From contig NZ_WOWS01000007.1 of assembly GCF_009741275.1 (NCBI RefSeq), forward strand, positions 62,001-126,000: 64,000 nucleotides of DNA. Direction: 5' to 3'. The position numbers and the translations under genes are program-made. Under the pieces are notes generated by a model. That model was given only the letters and a program-made list of their open reading frames with translations, was not told the origin of the DNA and made no database searches. Position 1 is the first letter of the stretch. The number at the start of each line of letters is the position of its first letter. This DNA comes from Winogradskyella endarachnes (GTDB taxonomy: Bacteria; Bacteroidota; Bacteroidia; Flavobacteriales; Flavobacteriaceae). Positions 51,833-62,233 of this stretch are shown piece by piece.

Positions 51833-52030
51833 ATATTTTGTACTGCTATGGCAGATTTTTTATTTGGAGTTATACGCTTCTTCTTTTTCAGTAGTAAAAA
51901 TACAATGTATCTAAATGATTTTCTAACAAATATCAATACTAAAATTGATATCGCTATAAAAAATAACTATGGAAACACAATTACGAATTGAAAAAACAAA
52001 TAATAGTTCTATTCTATCGGACAGATTAAA

Positions 52031-52116
52031 TTCACTAACGCTGGGAAAGCGCGTTAAGGATGGAAACGGCATCCTTTTTTGAGGCACGAAAAAAGATATA
52101 GTGGACAGCCTGGTTA
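52031..52116 (+). ncRNA. candidate structured RNA resembling the Flavo-1 motif
   Basis: In the 408-base gap between yaaA and the pseudouridine synthase. Three helices are visible: AACGC (52037-52041) with GCGTT (52051-52055); AAGGAT (52056-52061) with ATCCTT (52071-52076), loop GGAAACGGC; and AGGC (52082-52085) with GCCT (52108-52111) enclosing a conserved-looking ACGAAAAAAGATATAGTGGA segment. From memory this resembles the flavobacterial Flavo-1 RNA. No promoter could be fixed. Confidence 0.5.
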
Positions 52117-52153
52117 TTTTTTCCTGCAAGGTTTAATACCTTGTAGGAAAAAA
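52117..52153. other. long hairpin behind the structured RNA candidate
   Basis: TTTTTTCCTGCAAGGT (52117-52132) pairs with ACCTTGTAGGAAAAAA (52138-52153), 16 pairs with one G-U, loop of five. The T-run is on the 5' arm in both orientations, so it is not a standard terminator on either strand. The rest of 51833-52240 shows nothing I can name. Confidence 0.6.
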
Positions 52154-52240
52154 TAAAACGCCCAAAACATATCATTTTAGACGTTCCTTAATCTTTGTAA
52201 AATCTAATTTTGAGATTCCTGCCGTCGCAGCAATTTGGTA

Positions 52241-53278
52241 CTAATCGTTGGCATGCTTTGCATAATGTCTCCACTTCTCTAAACATTGTGCGATATCTTC
52301 AGGAATTTCAGATTCAAACTTCATAAATTCTCCTGTGGTTGGATGTACAAAACCAAGTGTTTTGGCATGTAAGGCTTGTCTCGGCAAAATCTTAAAACAG
52401 TTTTCTACAAACTGCTTGTACTTTGTAAATGTTGTACCCTTTAAGATGCGCTCACCTCCATAACGTTCGTCGTTAAAAAGGGTATGGCCAATATGTTTCA
52501 TGTGCACACGGATTTGATGTGTACGTCCTGTTTCGAGCTTACAACTTACCAACGTTACATAACCCAAACGTTCTAAAACTTTAAAGTGTGTAATGGCTGG
52601 CTTACCTTTTTCTTCTTCGTCTTCTAAAAAAACTGTGTTTTGTAATCTATTTTTGGGATGACGACCAATATTGCCTTCAATAGTGCCTTCGTCCTCTTTT
52701 ATATTTCCCCAAACAAGTGCTACATATTCGCGCTCACTCGTCTTTTTTGCGAACTGATTAGAGAGATGCGCCATGGCTTGTTCGGTTTTGGCAACCACTA
52801 ACAATCCGCTTGTATCTTTATCTATTCTATGCACCAAACCTGGCCGTTCGCTTGAGTTGTTTGGTAGATTTTCAAAATGAAAAATCAATCCATTAATCAA
52901 CGTACCAGAATAGTTACCGTGTCCTGGATGCACCACCATACCAGCTGGTTTGTTAACTACGAGCAAATCATCATCTTCGTAAACAATATCTATAGGAATA
53001 TCTTCTGCAATTAAAAGATTTTCGTGTGGTGGATGCTCAAACTTTACAGTGATATAATCGTTTGGTTTTACCTTGTAATTAGATTTTACAGGTACATCGT
53101 TCACAAAAATACTTCCGTCTTTTGCTGCAGCTTGAATTTTATTACGCGTAGCGTTTTCTATAAAATTCATTAAGTATTTATCGATACGAAGAGGTTGCTG
53201 ACCAGCGACTACTCTAAAAGCATGATGCTCATAAAGCTCGTTTTCTTCGTCGTCTGAAATAGGAGGAATATTTGGCAT
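52241..53278 (-). CDS. rluD: RluA-family 23S rRNA pseudouridine synthase (RluD type)
   Basis: 345 aa. N-terminal S4 domain (about 24-90: RIDKYLMNFIENATRNKIQ), then the catalytic domain with HRIDKDTSGLLVVAK (active-site Asp) and GRTHQIRVHMKHIGH. Extra N-terminal acidic tail. RluD would make pseudouridines in helix 69 of 23S rRNA; the exact target is by family. It lies 9 bases after the PASTA gene, probably one operon. Confidence 0.92.
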   Translation of the reverse strand: MPNIPPISDDEENELYEHHAFRVVAGQQPLRIDKYLMNFIENATRNKIQAAAKDGSIFVNDVPVKSNYKVKPNDYITVKFEHPPHENLLIAEDIPIDIVYEDDDLLVVNKPAGMVVHPGHGNYSGTLINGLIFHFENLPNNSSERPGLVHRIDKDTSGLLVVAKTEQAMAHLSNQFAKKTSEREYVALVWGNIKEDEGTIEGNIGRHPKNRLQNTVFLEDEEEKGKPAITHFKVLERLGYVTLVSCKLETGRTHQIRVHMKHIGHTLFNDERYGGERILKGTTFTKYKQFVENCFKILPRQALHAKTLGFVHPTTGEFMKFESEIPEDIAQCLEKWRHYAKHAND

Positions 53279-53287
53279 TGATTTAAT

Positions 53288-53836
53288 TTATAATTTACCG
53301 TTGCCTAACACCAAATCTATCTTAGACGTTAGAGGTAATTTTGTACCAGCTTTTAGAGGTTTACCTTGGTACGACATAGACATTACCCCTTCTCCAATAG
53401 CATCTTTATAGGTAATTTCTCCAACTGTAAAACCTAAAGCTTCTAATTGTGGTTTTGCTTGTCTAAAAGTAAATTTTAAAATATTTGGTACTTCTACTTT
53501 TCGGTAACCAGAAGGATTTAAAATTAAGTAAATCTTTCTATTTTCTTTTACTTGAGAACCTGCAGCTGGTTTTTGCTCTATTACAGAATATTTTGGATAC
53601 TTTGGATTAAAATTAGCTGAATCTTGAATTTTTAGTCTTAAGTCTAAATCTTTTAATTCTATACCAACAGTTTCTAAAGATTTACCTTTTAAATCTGGTA
53701 CAATTACAAATTCTCCATGATTGGTTGTAATATTTAACCATTTTAAAACAATAAAACAGATTACAACAAGCGCCACAATGGCCAATGCAATTTGTTTAAA
53801 AAACACTTTACTAGTAAGAAACTTAACTAAACTCAT
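53288..53836 (-). CDS. PASTA-domain membrane protein
   Basis: 182 aa. One N-terminal membrane segment (about 12-32), then three PASTA repeats in the periplasm: VPDLKGKSLETVGIELKDLD, VPNILKFTFRQAKPQLEALG and the closing GTKLPLTSKIDLVLGNG. Probably cell-wall related; in Bacteroidota such proteins commonly lie beside ddl, as here (divergent). Confidence 0.9.
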   Translation of the reverse strand: MSLVKFLTSKVFFKQIALAIVALVVICFIVLKWLNITTNHGEFVIVPDLKGKSLETVGIELKDLDLRLKIQDSANFNPKYPKYSVIEQKPAAGSQVKENRKIYLILNPSGYRKVEVPNILKFTFRQAKPQLEALGFTVGEITYKDAIGEGVMSMSYQGKPLKAGTKLPLTSKIDLVLGNGKL

Positions 53837-54000
53837 AAGCTTATATAATTGTGGACAAAACTAAGAAATTCTAACGTTATTTTAACGTCTCGCAAATAAA
53901 ATACGTATCAACAAGAGATTTAGTTTATAAAAAATAAATTATACATTTACACTATCGCTTATTTAAACTAATATAAACCCAGTTATTTGGGCTATTAAAA

Positions 54001-54981
54001 ATGAAAAAAAATATTGCAATTATAATGGGAGGCTATTCTAGCGAATACAAGATTTCCCTAAAAAGTGGTAACGTGGTTTACAATACCTTAGATAAGACTA
54101 AGTATAACGCTTTTCGCATTCATATTTTTAAAGAGAAATGGGTTTTTGTTAATGACCGAGATGAAGAAATTTCAGTTGATAAAAATGATTTTTCTGTTGT
54201 TATAAATGGTACAAAAATTACTTTCGATTGTGTGTTTAACGCCATACATGGTTCGCCAGGTGAAGATGGTTTTATGCAAGCTTATTTTGAATTATTAAAC
54301 ATTCCGCAAACCAGCTGCAATATGTACCAAGCTGCATTAACTTATAATAAGCGCGATTTATTAGCTACCTTAAAACCTTACGGTATTAAAACGGCTGAAA
54401 GTTATCCGCTTAACCTTGGAGACCAAATAGATGAAGATGTTATTATCGCCAAAGTTGGTTTGCCTTGTTTTGTAAAAGCAAATAAAGCTGGTAGTAGTTT
54501 TGGTGTTTCTAAAGTGTATAAAAAGGAAGAATTACAAGCTGCAATAGACAACTCTTTTAAAGAAGATAATGAAATTATTATTGAGCAATTTTTAGATGGT
54601 GTTGAAGTCTCAGTTGGTGTTATTTCTTATAAAGGCGAAACTTTAGTTTTACCAATTACAGAGATTGTTTCTGAGAATGACTTCTTTGATTACCAAGCTA
54701 AATACGAAGGAAAATCTCAAGAAATCACACCTGCTCGTATTACAGATGATTATGCCAACAAAGTAAATACTGAAGCTAAACGCATCTATGAAATTTTAAA
54801 AATGAAAGGGTTCTCTAGAAGTGAATTTATCTTTAAAAACGATGAGCCTTATTTACTAGAAGTCAATACTGTACCAGGTTTAACCAACGAAAGTATTTTA
54901 CCACAACAAGCTGCTAAAGCAGGTATTAGTATGGCTGCTTTGTTTGAAAATGCTATTGAAGAGACTATCAATAAAATATAA
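54001..54981 (+). CDS. ddl: D-alanine--D-alanine ligase
   Basis: 326 aa ATP-grasp ligase making the D-Ala-D-Ala end of peptidoglycan. Visible: IIMGGYSSEYKISLKSG, FNAIHGSPGEDG, FVKANKAGSSFGVSKV, IIEQFLDGVEVSVGV and LLEVNTVPGLTNESILP. Divergent from the PASTA gene. Length somewhat above 310 aa but normal for the group. Confidence 0.95.
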   Translation: MKKNIAIIMGGYSSEYKISLKSGNVVYNTLDKTKYNAFRIHIFKEKWVFVNDRDEEISVDKNDFSVVINGTKITFDCVFNAIHGSPGEDGFMQAYFELLNIPQTSCNMYQAALTYNKRDLLATLKPYGIKTAESYPLNLGDQIDEDVIIAKVGLPCFVKANKAGSSFGVSKVYKKEELQAAIDNSFKEDNEIIIEQFLDGVEVSVGVISYKGETLVLPITEIVSENDFFDYQAKYEGKSQEITPARITDDYANKVNTEAKRIYEILKMKGFSRSEFIFKNDEPYLLEVNTVPGLTNESILPQQAAKAGISMAALFENAIEETINKI

Positions 54982-54991
54982 AACAATAATT

Positions 54992-55873
54992 ATGAATAAA
55001 CTATCTTATCTAATATTTGGCTCTATTATTACATCAATGTTTTGCTTTTCTCAACAAGATTTAATTCCTCTAAAGTTTGATACAAAATATTATAACGCTA
55101 TAGATAAATGGGTTGCTTTTCCTAAAACAGAAAAAGATTCTACCTATACTTTAGGTTTCATTTACATAGATGAAATGGCAGGTTTTACTTTTAATTTTGA
55201 AAATTCTTTTACTATTAAAAATAACATATTAATACCAGCAAAAAAGGATAGTATTTTAAATACAACGTCTTTAAAAAGCAGACTTAGTACAAATACAAAA
55301 AATGTTGCCATAATTAACGAGGAACAAATAAAAGAGCTAAACTTACCATCAACACCTGCTTGGTTAGAAATTTACAAAAATAATGAAGACTCTGTAGAAT
55401 ACCTTAAACAAATTGGTTATCACTATAATCATATTGGTGCAAGTACTAACGCCATAGAACCATTATTAAAAGCCTATAACAAGCAACCTCATTATAAAGG
55501 ATTAGAATTTGAGCTCGCCTTTGCATTTAATGCTACCAAACAATTTAAAAAAGCAATACCTGTTTTAGAAAAAGCAATAGCAAACAAAAATAATGATCAA
55601 CTCATATATAAAGAATTAGGGTACGCCTTAATGAATATAGAAGAATACGACAAAGCTGAAAATGCATTCAATGAAGGTATAAAAAATGCAAAAGACAATA
55701 ATATTAAAGTAGAAATGGCAATAAATATGTGTTCTCTTTATTTCAATAATAAGAACGAAAAAAAATATAATAAATGGATAAAAATAGCAAAACAATATAT
55801 TGACGAAACCTCACAATTTTCAAAGTATATTGACTATTTTGAAAGTGAATGGCAAAAGCAAAAAAAACATTAA
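54992..55873 (+). CDS. secreted TPR-containing protein
   Basis: 293 aa. The ATG at 54992 gives a signal peptide (LIFGSIITSMFCFSQQD); an earlier in-frame ATG lies inside ddl. The middle is beta-rich; the C-terminal half has TPR motifs (HIGASTNAIEPLLKAYNKQP; ELGYALMNIEEYDKAENAF). Located 10 bases after ddl and 37 before coaD, so possibly co-transcribed. Function unknown. Confidence 0.75.
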   Translation: MNKLSYLIFGSIITSMFCFSQQDLIPLKFDTKYYNAIDKWVAFPKTEKDSTYTLGFIYIDEMAGFTFNFENSFTIKNNILIPAKKDSILNTTSLKSRLSTNTKNVAIINEEQIKELNLPSTPAWLEIYKNNEDSVEYLKQIGYHYNHIGASTNAIEPLLKAYNKQPHYKGLEFELAFAFNATKQFKKAIPVLEKAIANKNNDQLIYKELGYALMNIEEYDKAENAFNEGIKNAKDNNIKVEMAINMCSLYFNNKNEKKYNKWIKIAKQYIDETSQFSKYIDYFESEWQKQKKH

Positions 55874-55910
55874 GTTTCTTATCTTTAACAAAGAAATTAC
55901 AAAGTAAAAA

Positions 55911-56369
55911 ATGAAACGAGCATTATTCCCAGGATCTTTTGACCCAATTACAAACGGACACTACGATATTATAAAACGTGGCATTAAATTATTTGACGAA
56001 GTTGTAGTTGCCATTGGTATTAATGCCGAAAAAAAATATATGTTTTCTTTAGAACAACGTAAAAAATTCATTGAAGACGCTTTTAAAGACGAACCTAAAG
56101 TAAAAGTGGTGACTTATACAGGATTAACAATTGATTTTTGCGAAAAAATTGATGCTAAATTTATTTTAAGAGGTCTGCGAAATCCTGCAGATTTTGAATT
56201 TGAAAAAGCTATTGCTCACACCAACAGAAGGCTCTCTAAAATTGAAACTGTATTTCTATTAACTGCAGCAAAAACCTCTTTTATTTCATCTTCTATAGTA
56301 AGAGATGTGTTAAGAAATAATGGAGACTATACGGTTTTAGTGCCTGAGAGTGTTAGAGTGAATAATTAA
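55911..56369 (+). CDS. coaD: phosphopantetheine adenylyltransferase
   Basis: 152 aa. Fourth step of coenzyme A synthesis. Visible: ALFPGSFDPITNGHYDII (with T/HxGH-type motif), ILRGLRNPADFEFE and SSIVRDVLRNNGD. Length normal. Confidence 0.96.
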   Translation: MKRALFPGSFDPITNGHYDIIKRGIKLFDEVVVAIGINAEKKYMFSLEQRKKFIEDAFKDEPKVKVVTYTGLTIDFCEKIDAKFILRGLRNPADFEFEKAIAHTNRRLSKIETVFLLTAAKTSFISSSIVRDVLRNNGDYTVLVPESVRVNN

Positions 56370-56375
56370 GAGAAT

Positions 56376-57329
56376 TTATTTAAAATTAATAAATGGAAAT
56401 TCCGATTTTAAACTTTCAATATCCGATTGAAGCTTTAAAAGAAATTTTTGGTGTGCCTCAGAATTTGGATTAAACGGTCTATGTGCCTTTCTAGACTGAA
56501 TTGAACTGACCTTTTCTAGTGTTTCTAACGCATCTGCAGATAACCAAACTGTAGTGAATTTTTCCCAAATATAATCTACAGCTGTAGTATTAGGATGCAG
56601 CATGTCTTCTTTATAAAAACGGTAATCTCTTAATTCATCCATCATAATTTCATAAGAAGGAAAATAATAAAGTTGTTCTCTAGGTTCTACAACCTGATGA
56701 ATTGCAGTTAATAAGTGCGATTTACTTAGGGTGTTTTCAACAAAGCCATCTTTAATATGTCTTACAGGCGAAACAGTAAATAAAAATGAAATTTTAGGAT
56801 TTACACATCGTATTAAACTTATAATTGATTCTAATGCTTCTACAATTTGTTCAACGGTAAGTAATTCTTTTAAAAACTGTTTTTGAGGTATTTTATGGCA
56901 ATTGGCAACAATATTATCTGAAGCAATATGTCTATAAACCCAACTTGTACCTAATGTAATTATAACATGACTTGCACTAAAAAGATAATTATAAGTCTCA
57001 TCAATTTGAGTATTCAAACTATCTAATAATTCTTCTTTTGAAGTCGTGTTTAATTTTGAATGTGCATCTAAACAACTCCAGTGCTCATTATGAAAATGTA
57101 ATTCATCTTCAGAATAATAATCTTTATTTACAGCACGTGTGATTAAATTTTCAATTGCTAATGGATGAAATAAAATACCAAAAGGATTAATTACATTTTG
57201 AAACTTAAAATACTCAAACTTAGCACCTATATTTTCAGAAAAGCACGAACCTAATAACAACACGTTAGATTTATAATCTATTTGATTATGTGGTTGTGGT
57301 TTTAGTGGTATTTCGGTTTGTAGTTTCAT
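56376..57329 (-). CDS. GSCFA domain protein
   Basis: 317 aa. The name-giving GSCFSENIG at residues 27-35 plus NPFGILFHP, VITLGTSWVY and FTVSPVRHIKDGF; an SGNH-hydrolase-like family common in Bacteroidota, function unproven. LHPNTTAVDYIWEKF near the end would carry the catalytic His. Convergent with coaD. Confidence 0.93.
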   Translation of the reverse strand: MKLQTEIPLKPQPHNQIDYKSNVLLLGSCFSENIGAKFEYFKFQNVINPFGILFHPLAIENLITRAVNKDYYSEDELHFHNEHWSCLDAHSKLNTTSKEELLDSLNTQIDETYNYLFSASHVIITLGTSWVYRHIASDNIVANCHKIPQKQFLKELLTVEQIVEALESIISLIRCVNPKISFLFTVSPVRHIKDGFVENTLSKSHLLTAIHQVVEPREQLYYFPSYEIMMDELRDYRFYKEDMLHPNTTAVDYIWEKFTTVWLSADALETLEKVSSIQSRKAHRPFNPNSEAHQKFLLKLQSDIESLKSEFPFINFK

Positions 57330-57475
57330 TTATTTTAATCAAATTCGGAAAGCCAAACTCTTAAATTAATAAACCCATTTTTTCTTTGCGACTTAGCGTC
57401 TCAGCGACGAAATATTTACTTTTATTTCTTTGTTGCTTAGTAGCTCTGTAACTTTTAAAATTTCCAAATATCTAT

Positions 57476-60091
57476 TTATCCTAAATAAGTCTTCCCAGCC
57501 TCTAAAGCAACTTCAATACCTTGTGGATTTTTCCCTCCTGCAGTAGCAAAGAAAGGTTGTCCTCCTCCTCCTCCTTGGATGTGTTTTCCTAATTCTCTTA
57601 CAATAGTCCCAGCATTTAAATTTTTGCTAGCCACTAATTCCTTAGAGATATAGCAAGACAGAATGGCTTTACCATTATTTTCAGCTCCAAATAAAAGCAT
57701 CAAATTATCAAACTGACTTCCTAATTCAAAACATACATCTTTAATTCCTGAGGCATCTAAATCTAGTTTTTTAGCTAAGAATTGAACACCATTAATCTCA
57801 GTTATTTCATTCTTTAATTCATCTTTAATATGTTTTGCTTTGTCTTTTAATAAGCTTTCTATTTGTTTTTTTAATTCCGTATTTTCATCTTGAAGATTAG
57901 TTAATGCCTTTACAGGTTCCTTTGCATTATTAAGCAAACCTTTCATTTGTAAATAGGTTTCATTATTCTCAGAAAAATAATCTCTAACCGATTTATTAGT
58001 TATTGCTTCAATTCTTCGTATTCCGGCAGCAACAGCACCTTCAGATATAATTTTAAAGTGCCAAATATCAGAGGTGTTTTTAACATGGATTCCACCACAT
58101 AATTCTATAGATTTCCCAAATCTTATTGTTCTAACCGTATCGCCATATTTCTCTCCAAATAATGCCATGGCACCATCTTCAATTGCTTTCTCCATCGGAA
58201 CATTTCGTCCTTCTTCTAAAGGTAATTTACTTTCAATTCTAGCATTTACAAAGTCTTCTATTTCTTGTAATTGCTCTGCAGTTACTTTAGAGAAATGAGA
58301 AAAATCAAAACGTAAAGACTCTGGTTTTACAAGAGAACCTTTCTGTTCTACATGCTCACCTAAAATAGTTCTTAATGCTTGATGTAATAAGTGTGTTGCA
58401 GTGTGGTTACTAGAAGATAATGCCCTATGTTCGCTACTTACAATTGCCTTAAAACTATCATTTAAATGATTTGGTAGTTCTTTTGTTAAGTGGTAAACAA
58501 CATTATTTTCTTTTTTTGTATCTAATATATATACAACGTCACCATGCTTATCTTCTAAAAAGCCTTTGTCTCCTACTTGCCCACCACCTTCTGGATAAAA
58601 TGGTGTTAGGTTAAAAACCAATTGGTACATTTCACCATCTTTTTTAGAGGTTACTTTACGATACTTAGCAATTTTTACAGTTGCTTCTTCAGAATCGTAG
58701 CCAATAAACTCTTGTGCTTCATCTTCAAATAATACAATCCAATCTTCGGTAGATGTTTCACTTGCCGAACGTGATCTATTTTTCTGTTTTTGTAATTCTT
58801 CTTTAAAGCCTTTTTCGTCTAATTTTAAATGCTTTTCAGACAAAATTAAAGCTGTTAAATCAATAGGAAATCCGTAAGTATCATATAATTCAAAAGCTTT
58901 TTCTCCTGAAACGGTATCGCCTTTTGTTTCTTCTACAATTCTATTTAACAATACTAAACCTTGATCCAATGTTCTTAAAAAAGAGGTTTCTTCTTCCTTA
59001 ATAACATTTTCTATTAATGTTTTCTGCGCACTTAATTCTGGGAATGCCTCACCCATTTTTTTGCTCAACACATCTACTAAACGATATATAAAAGGTTCTT
59101 TTTTATCTAAAAAGGTAAATCCATAACGCACAGCTCTACGTAAAATTCTTCGAATAACGTAACCTGCACCAGTATTACTAGGTAATTGACCATCTGCAAT
59201 AGAAAATGCAACAGCTCTTACATGATCCGAAATCACTCTTATAGCCACATCTGCCTTTTCATCCTTACCATAATTTTTATTTGTTATGGTTTCTATCTCA
59301 CGTATAATTGGTGTAAAAACATCAGTGTCATAATTAGATTGCACACCTTGTAAAACCATACAAAGCCGTTCAAATCCCATACCTGTATCAATATGTTTAT
59401 TAGGTAAATCTTCTAGTATACCATTTGCTTTTCGGTTGTATTGCATAAAAACCAAATTCCAGACTTCTACAACCTGCGGATGATCCATATTAACTAAAGA
59501 TTTACCATCTACTTTTTCTTTTTCTGCCTTTGACCTTATATCTACATGAATTTCACTACAAGGACCACAAGGACCTTGATCACCCATTTCCCAGAAATTA
59601 TCTTTCTTATTGCCTTTTAAAATGCGGTCTTCAGCAATATATTGTTTCCAGATATTATAAGCTTCCGTGTCCATTTCTAGCTTATCATTGTCATTACTAC
59701 CTTCAAAAACGGTAACATATAAGATATCTTTATCAATACCGTAAACTTCGGTTAAAAGTTCCCAAGCCCAAGCTATGGCTTCTTTTTTAAAATAATCACC
59801 AAAACTCCAGTTCCCTAACATTTCAAATAATGTATGGTGATAGGTATCGTAACCAACTTCCTCTAAATCGTTATGCTTGCCAGAAACACGTAGACATTTT
59901 TGAGAATCTGTAATTCTATTGTTCTTTGGTTCAGTATTACCAAGAAAATACTCTTTAAATGGTGCCATTCCAGAATTTACAAACATCAGTGTTGGATCAT
60001 TCTTTAATACCATTGGTGCAGAAGGAACAATTAAGTGCTGTTTTCCTTCAAAAAAGTTTAAAAATTTAGAACGGATTTCTTGAGACTTCAT
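57476..60091 (-). CDS. alaS: alanyl-tRNA synthetase
   Basis: 871 aa class II synthetase. Motif 1 with [39 protein letters not shown] in parts; motif 3 in [17 protein letters not shown]. The editing domain carries HTATHLLH and CGGIHV (zinc site). The C-terminal C-Ala domain ends with [19 protein letters not shown]. Full length. It is divergent from the M23 gene; the 219-base gap holds two palindromes. Confidence 0.97.
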   Translation of the reverse strand: MKSQEIRSKFLNFFEGKQHLIVPSAPMVLKNDPTLMFVNSGMAPFKEYFLGNTEPKNNRITDSQKCLRVSGKHNDLEEVGYDTYHHTLFEMLGNWSFGDYFKKEAIAWAWELLTEVYGIDKDILYVTVFEGSNDNDKLEMDTEAYNIWKQYIAEDRILKGNKKDNFWEMGDQGPCGPCSEIHVDIRSKAEKEKVDGKSLVNMDHPQVVEVWNLVFMQYNRKANGILEDLPNKHIDTGMGFERLCMVLQGVQSNYDTDVFTPIIREIETITNKNYGKDEKADVAIRVISDHVRAVAFSIADGQLPSNTGAGYVIRRILRRAVRYGFTFLDKKEPFIYRLVDVLSKKMGEAFPELSAQKTLIENVIKEEETSFLRTLDQGLVLLNRIVEETKGDTVSGEKAFELYDTYGFPIDLTALILSEKHLKLDEKGFKEELQKQKNRSRSASETSTEDWIVLFEDEAQEFIGYDSEEATVKIAKYRKVTSKKDGEMYQLVFNLTPFYPEGGGQVGDKGFLEDKHGDVVYILDTKKENNVVYHLTKELPNHLNDSFKAIVSSEHRALSSSNHTATHLLHQALRTILGEHVEQKGSLVKPESLRFDFSHFSKVTAEQLQEIEDFVNARIESKLPLEEGRNVPMEKAIEDGAMALFGEKYGDTVRTIRFGKSIELCGGIHVKNTSDIWHFKIISEGAVAAGIRRIEAITNKSVRDYFSENNETYLQMKGLLNNAKEPVKALTNLQDENTELKKQIESLLKDKAKHIKDELKNEITEINGVQFLAKKLDLDASGIKDVCFELGSQFDNLMLLFGAENNGKAILSCYISKELVASKNLNAGTIVRELGKHIQGGGGGQPFFATAGGKNPQGIEVALEAGKTYLG

Positions 60092-60182
60092 ATATTAAAA
60101 TTAAAGCTAGTTTTTAATAAATTGCGTAATTGAAAAACATTTTTTTATCTTTACTCACCATTTTTTAATTTAAAATATGGTG

Positions 60183-60198
60183 TTTGTGACCTCACAAA
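60183..60198. other. 16-bp inverted repeat in the alaS/M23 divergent gap
   Basis: TTTGTGA-CC-TCACAAA is a perfect inverted repeat with a 2-base spacer. Just before it, CACCAT (60157 on) and ATGGTG (to 60182) also face each other. Could be an operator for either gene; no binding protein is evident. Confidence 0.4.
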
Positions 60199-60310
60199 TT
60201 AACTACATTAAAAATTAAATTGATATAATTTTTGTAGGTTTGAAAGTTACGCTTAAATAAGATGCTTACTTTGTGCACTTATTTGCTGCAAAAATAGTAT
60301 AAATTCAAAG

Positions 60311-61282
60311 ATGGCTAAAGTAAAATATTATTATGATTCTGAAACGCTTTCTTACCGCAAAATAAAGCGTAAGAAACGAACAACTTTTAAATATGCTGTG
60401 GTATTTTTAACAGCTGCAGCACTATTTGGTTTCTTGTCTTTTTTTATTGCCAGTCAATACATAGAGTCACCTAAAGAACGTGAAATGGCTAGAGAATTGC
60501 AAAACATGGAATTGCAATTTGAATTGCTCAAAAAACGAACAGATGACGCATTTGCCGCACTAGAAAATGTAGAAGAACGTGATAACGCTATTTACAGACT
60601 ATATTTTGAAGCAAACCCTATACCTACGGAACAACGTAGAGCTGGTTTTGGAGGTATTAACCGTTACAAAAAATATGAAGGATATAATAATTCTCAATTA
60701 ATTGCTGAGAGTAATAAACGTCTAGATATTTTAGAAAAAGCAATTGTAGTACAATCTAAATCCTTAGATGAGATTGCCAGACTTGCAGAAGATAAAGAAA
60801 AGTTTTTAGAAGCCATACCTGCTATACAGCCAATTAGTAACGAAAATTTAACACGTATGGCATCTGGTTATGGTTATAGAACTGATCCTTTTACAAAGGT
60901 TAGAAAATTTCATTTTGGTATGGATTTTACAGCACCAAGAGGCACCCCAATTTATGCTTCGGGAAATGGTGTAGTTAAGCGAGCAGATAACAACTCTACA
61001 GGTTACGGAAATCATATTAGAATAGACCATGGTTACGGTTATATTTCATTGTACGCACACTTATATAAGTATAACGTTAAAGTTAACCAACGTGTTAAAC
61101 GTGGCGACTTAATTGGTTTTGTTGGTAGTACAGGGCGCTCTGAAGCACCTCACCTACATTATGAAGTTTTTAAAGATGGTGAACGTATAAACCCAATTAA
61201 TTTTTACTACGGAAACTTGTCTGCAGAAGAATATGACATACTGCTAAAGAAAGCATCGTTAGAAAACCAATCTCTAGATTAA
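60311..61282 (+). CDS. M23-family peptidoglycan endopeptidase
   Basis: 323 aa. N-terminal membrane segment (about 28-48), a coiled coil (about 55-160), then the LytM domain with zinc ligands His and Asp in HFGMDFTAPRGTP and the HLH of APHLHYEV. Bound to the inner membrane and active on cell wall, or a degenerate regulator; the zinc residues are complete here. 1 base before the MerR gene, so an operon. Confidence 0.93.
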   Translation: MAKVKYYYDSETLSYRKIKRKKRTTFKYAVVFLTAAALFGFLSFFIASQYIESPKEREMARELQNMELQFELLKKRTDDAFAALENVEERDNAIYRLYFEANPIPTEQRRAGFGGINRYKKYEGYNNSQLIAESNKRLDILEKAIVVQSKSLDEIARLAEDKEKFLEAIPAIQPISNENLTRMASGYGYRTDPFTKVRKFHFGMDFTAPRGTPIYASGNGVVKRADNNSTGYGNHIRIDHGYGYISLYAHLYKYNVKVNQRVKRGDLIGFVGSTGRSEAPHLHYEVFKDGERINPINFYYGNLSAEEYDILLKKASLENQSLD

Positions 61283-61283
61283 G

Positions 61284-61613
61284 ATGCATATAGATTTACC
61301 AGAAAAACGATATTATGGCATTGGCGAAGTAGCCAAAGCTTTTAAAGTTAATGCTTCTTTAATTAGATTTTGGGAAAAAGAATTTGATGCTTTAAAGCCA
61401 AAGAAAAACGCTAAAGGCAACAGAAAATTTACGCCTGAGGATATTAAGAACCTTAAGTTCATTTACCATTTAGTAAAAGAAAGAGGTTTTACTCTCGAAG
61501 GCGCTAAAACACACCTTAAAGAAGAAAAAAAACAAGCTTTAGATAAGTTCGCCATTATAGAAAAACTTGAAGGTATAAAAGCACAACTAACAAAAATAAA
61601 AACACAACTTTAA
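61284..61613 (+). CDS. MerR-family transcriptional regulator
   Basis: 109 aa. MerR HTH: YYGIGEVAKAFKVNASLIRF, WEKEFDALKPKKNAKGNRKF, followed by the usual helices YHLVKERGFTLEGAKTHL and a short coiled coil. No ligand domain or metal Cys. Lies between the M23 and LemA genes in the same direction. Confidence 0.93.
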   Translation: MHIDLPEKRYYGIGEVAKAFKVNASLIRFWEKEFDALKPKKNAKGNRKFTPEDIKNLKFIYHLVKERGFTLEGAKTHLKEEKKQALDKFAIIEKLEGIKAQLTKIKTQL

Positions 61614-61624
61614 ACTAAACTATT

Positions 61625-62221
61625 ATGAAAAAATGGCTCGTTCCTGTTATTATAATTGCACTTTTAGGATTTGCTTTATATTCTTGGGGAAAAAACTTTA
61701 ACAATGAGGCTGTAACATTAAATGAAAATGTAAAAGAATCTTGGGGAAATGTGCAAACTTCCTACCAAAGACGTAATGACCTTATTGGCAACTTAGTTAA
61801 AACGGTACAAGGAGCTGCCGATTTTGAAAAAAGCACTTTAGAAGCCGTAATTAAAGCACGTTCTGAAGCTACAAAAACTACAATAGACCCTTCTAACATT
61901 ACACCAGAGCAGTTAAAAGCCTTTAACCAAGCACAAGGTGGATTAAGTAGTGCTTTATCTAGATTACTTGTTACTGTAGAGAAATATCCAGATTTAAAAA
62001 CAAATCAGAATTTCTTAAAACTACAAGATGAGCTAACCAGTACAGAGAACACTATACAAACCGCAAGAACACGCTATAATGAAAAGATAAAGCCTTACAA
62101 CATTCATGTTAACACATTTCCTAATAGTATTTTAGCAGGTTTTTTAAATTTTGATGAAAAACCATATTTTGATGCTGAAGCTGGTGCTGAAAAACCTGTA
62201 GATGTAGAATTTGATTTTTAA
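61625..62221 (+). CDS. LemA family protein
   Basis: 198 aa. N-terminal membrane anchor (about 4-20), then the LemA helical bundle: ESWGNVQTSYQRRNDLIGNL, a KTVQGAADFEKSTLEAVIKA helix and the end NIHVNTFPNSILAGFLNF. It forms the common LemA-TPM-TPM set with the next two genes. Confidence 0.94.
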   Translation: MKKWLVPVIIIALLGFALYSWGKNFNNEAVTLNENVKESWGNVQTSYQRRNDLIGNLVKTVQGAADFEKSTLEAVIKARSEATKTTIDPSNITPEQLKAFNQAQGGLSSALSRLLVTVEKYPDLKTNQNFLKLQDELTSTENTIQTARTRYNEKIKPYNIHVNTFPNSILAGFLNFDEKPYFDAEAGAEKPVDVEFDF

Positions 62222-62233
62222 TAAATTAATAAC

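Noticed and set aside
51970-52083. 37-codon plus-strand frame across the structured RNA
   Set aside because: It overlaps the helices of the RNA candidate and has no protein-like features; treated as chance.
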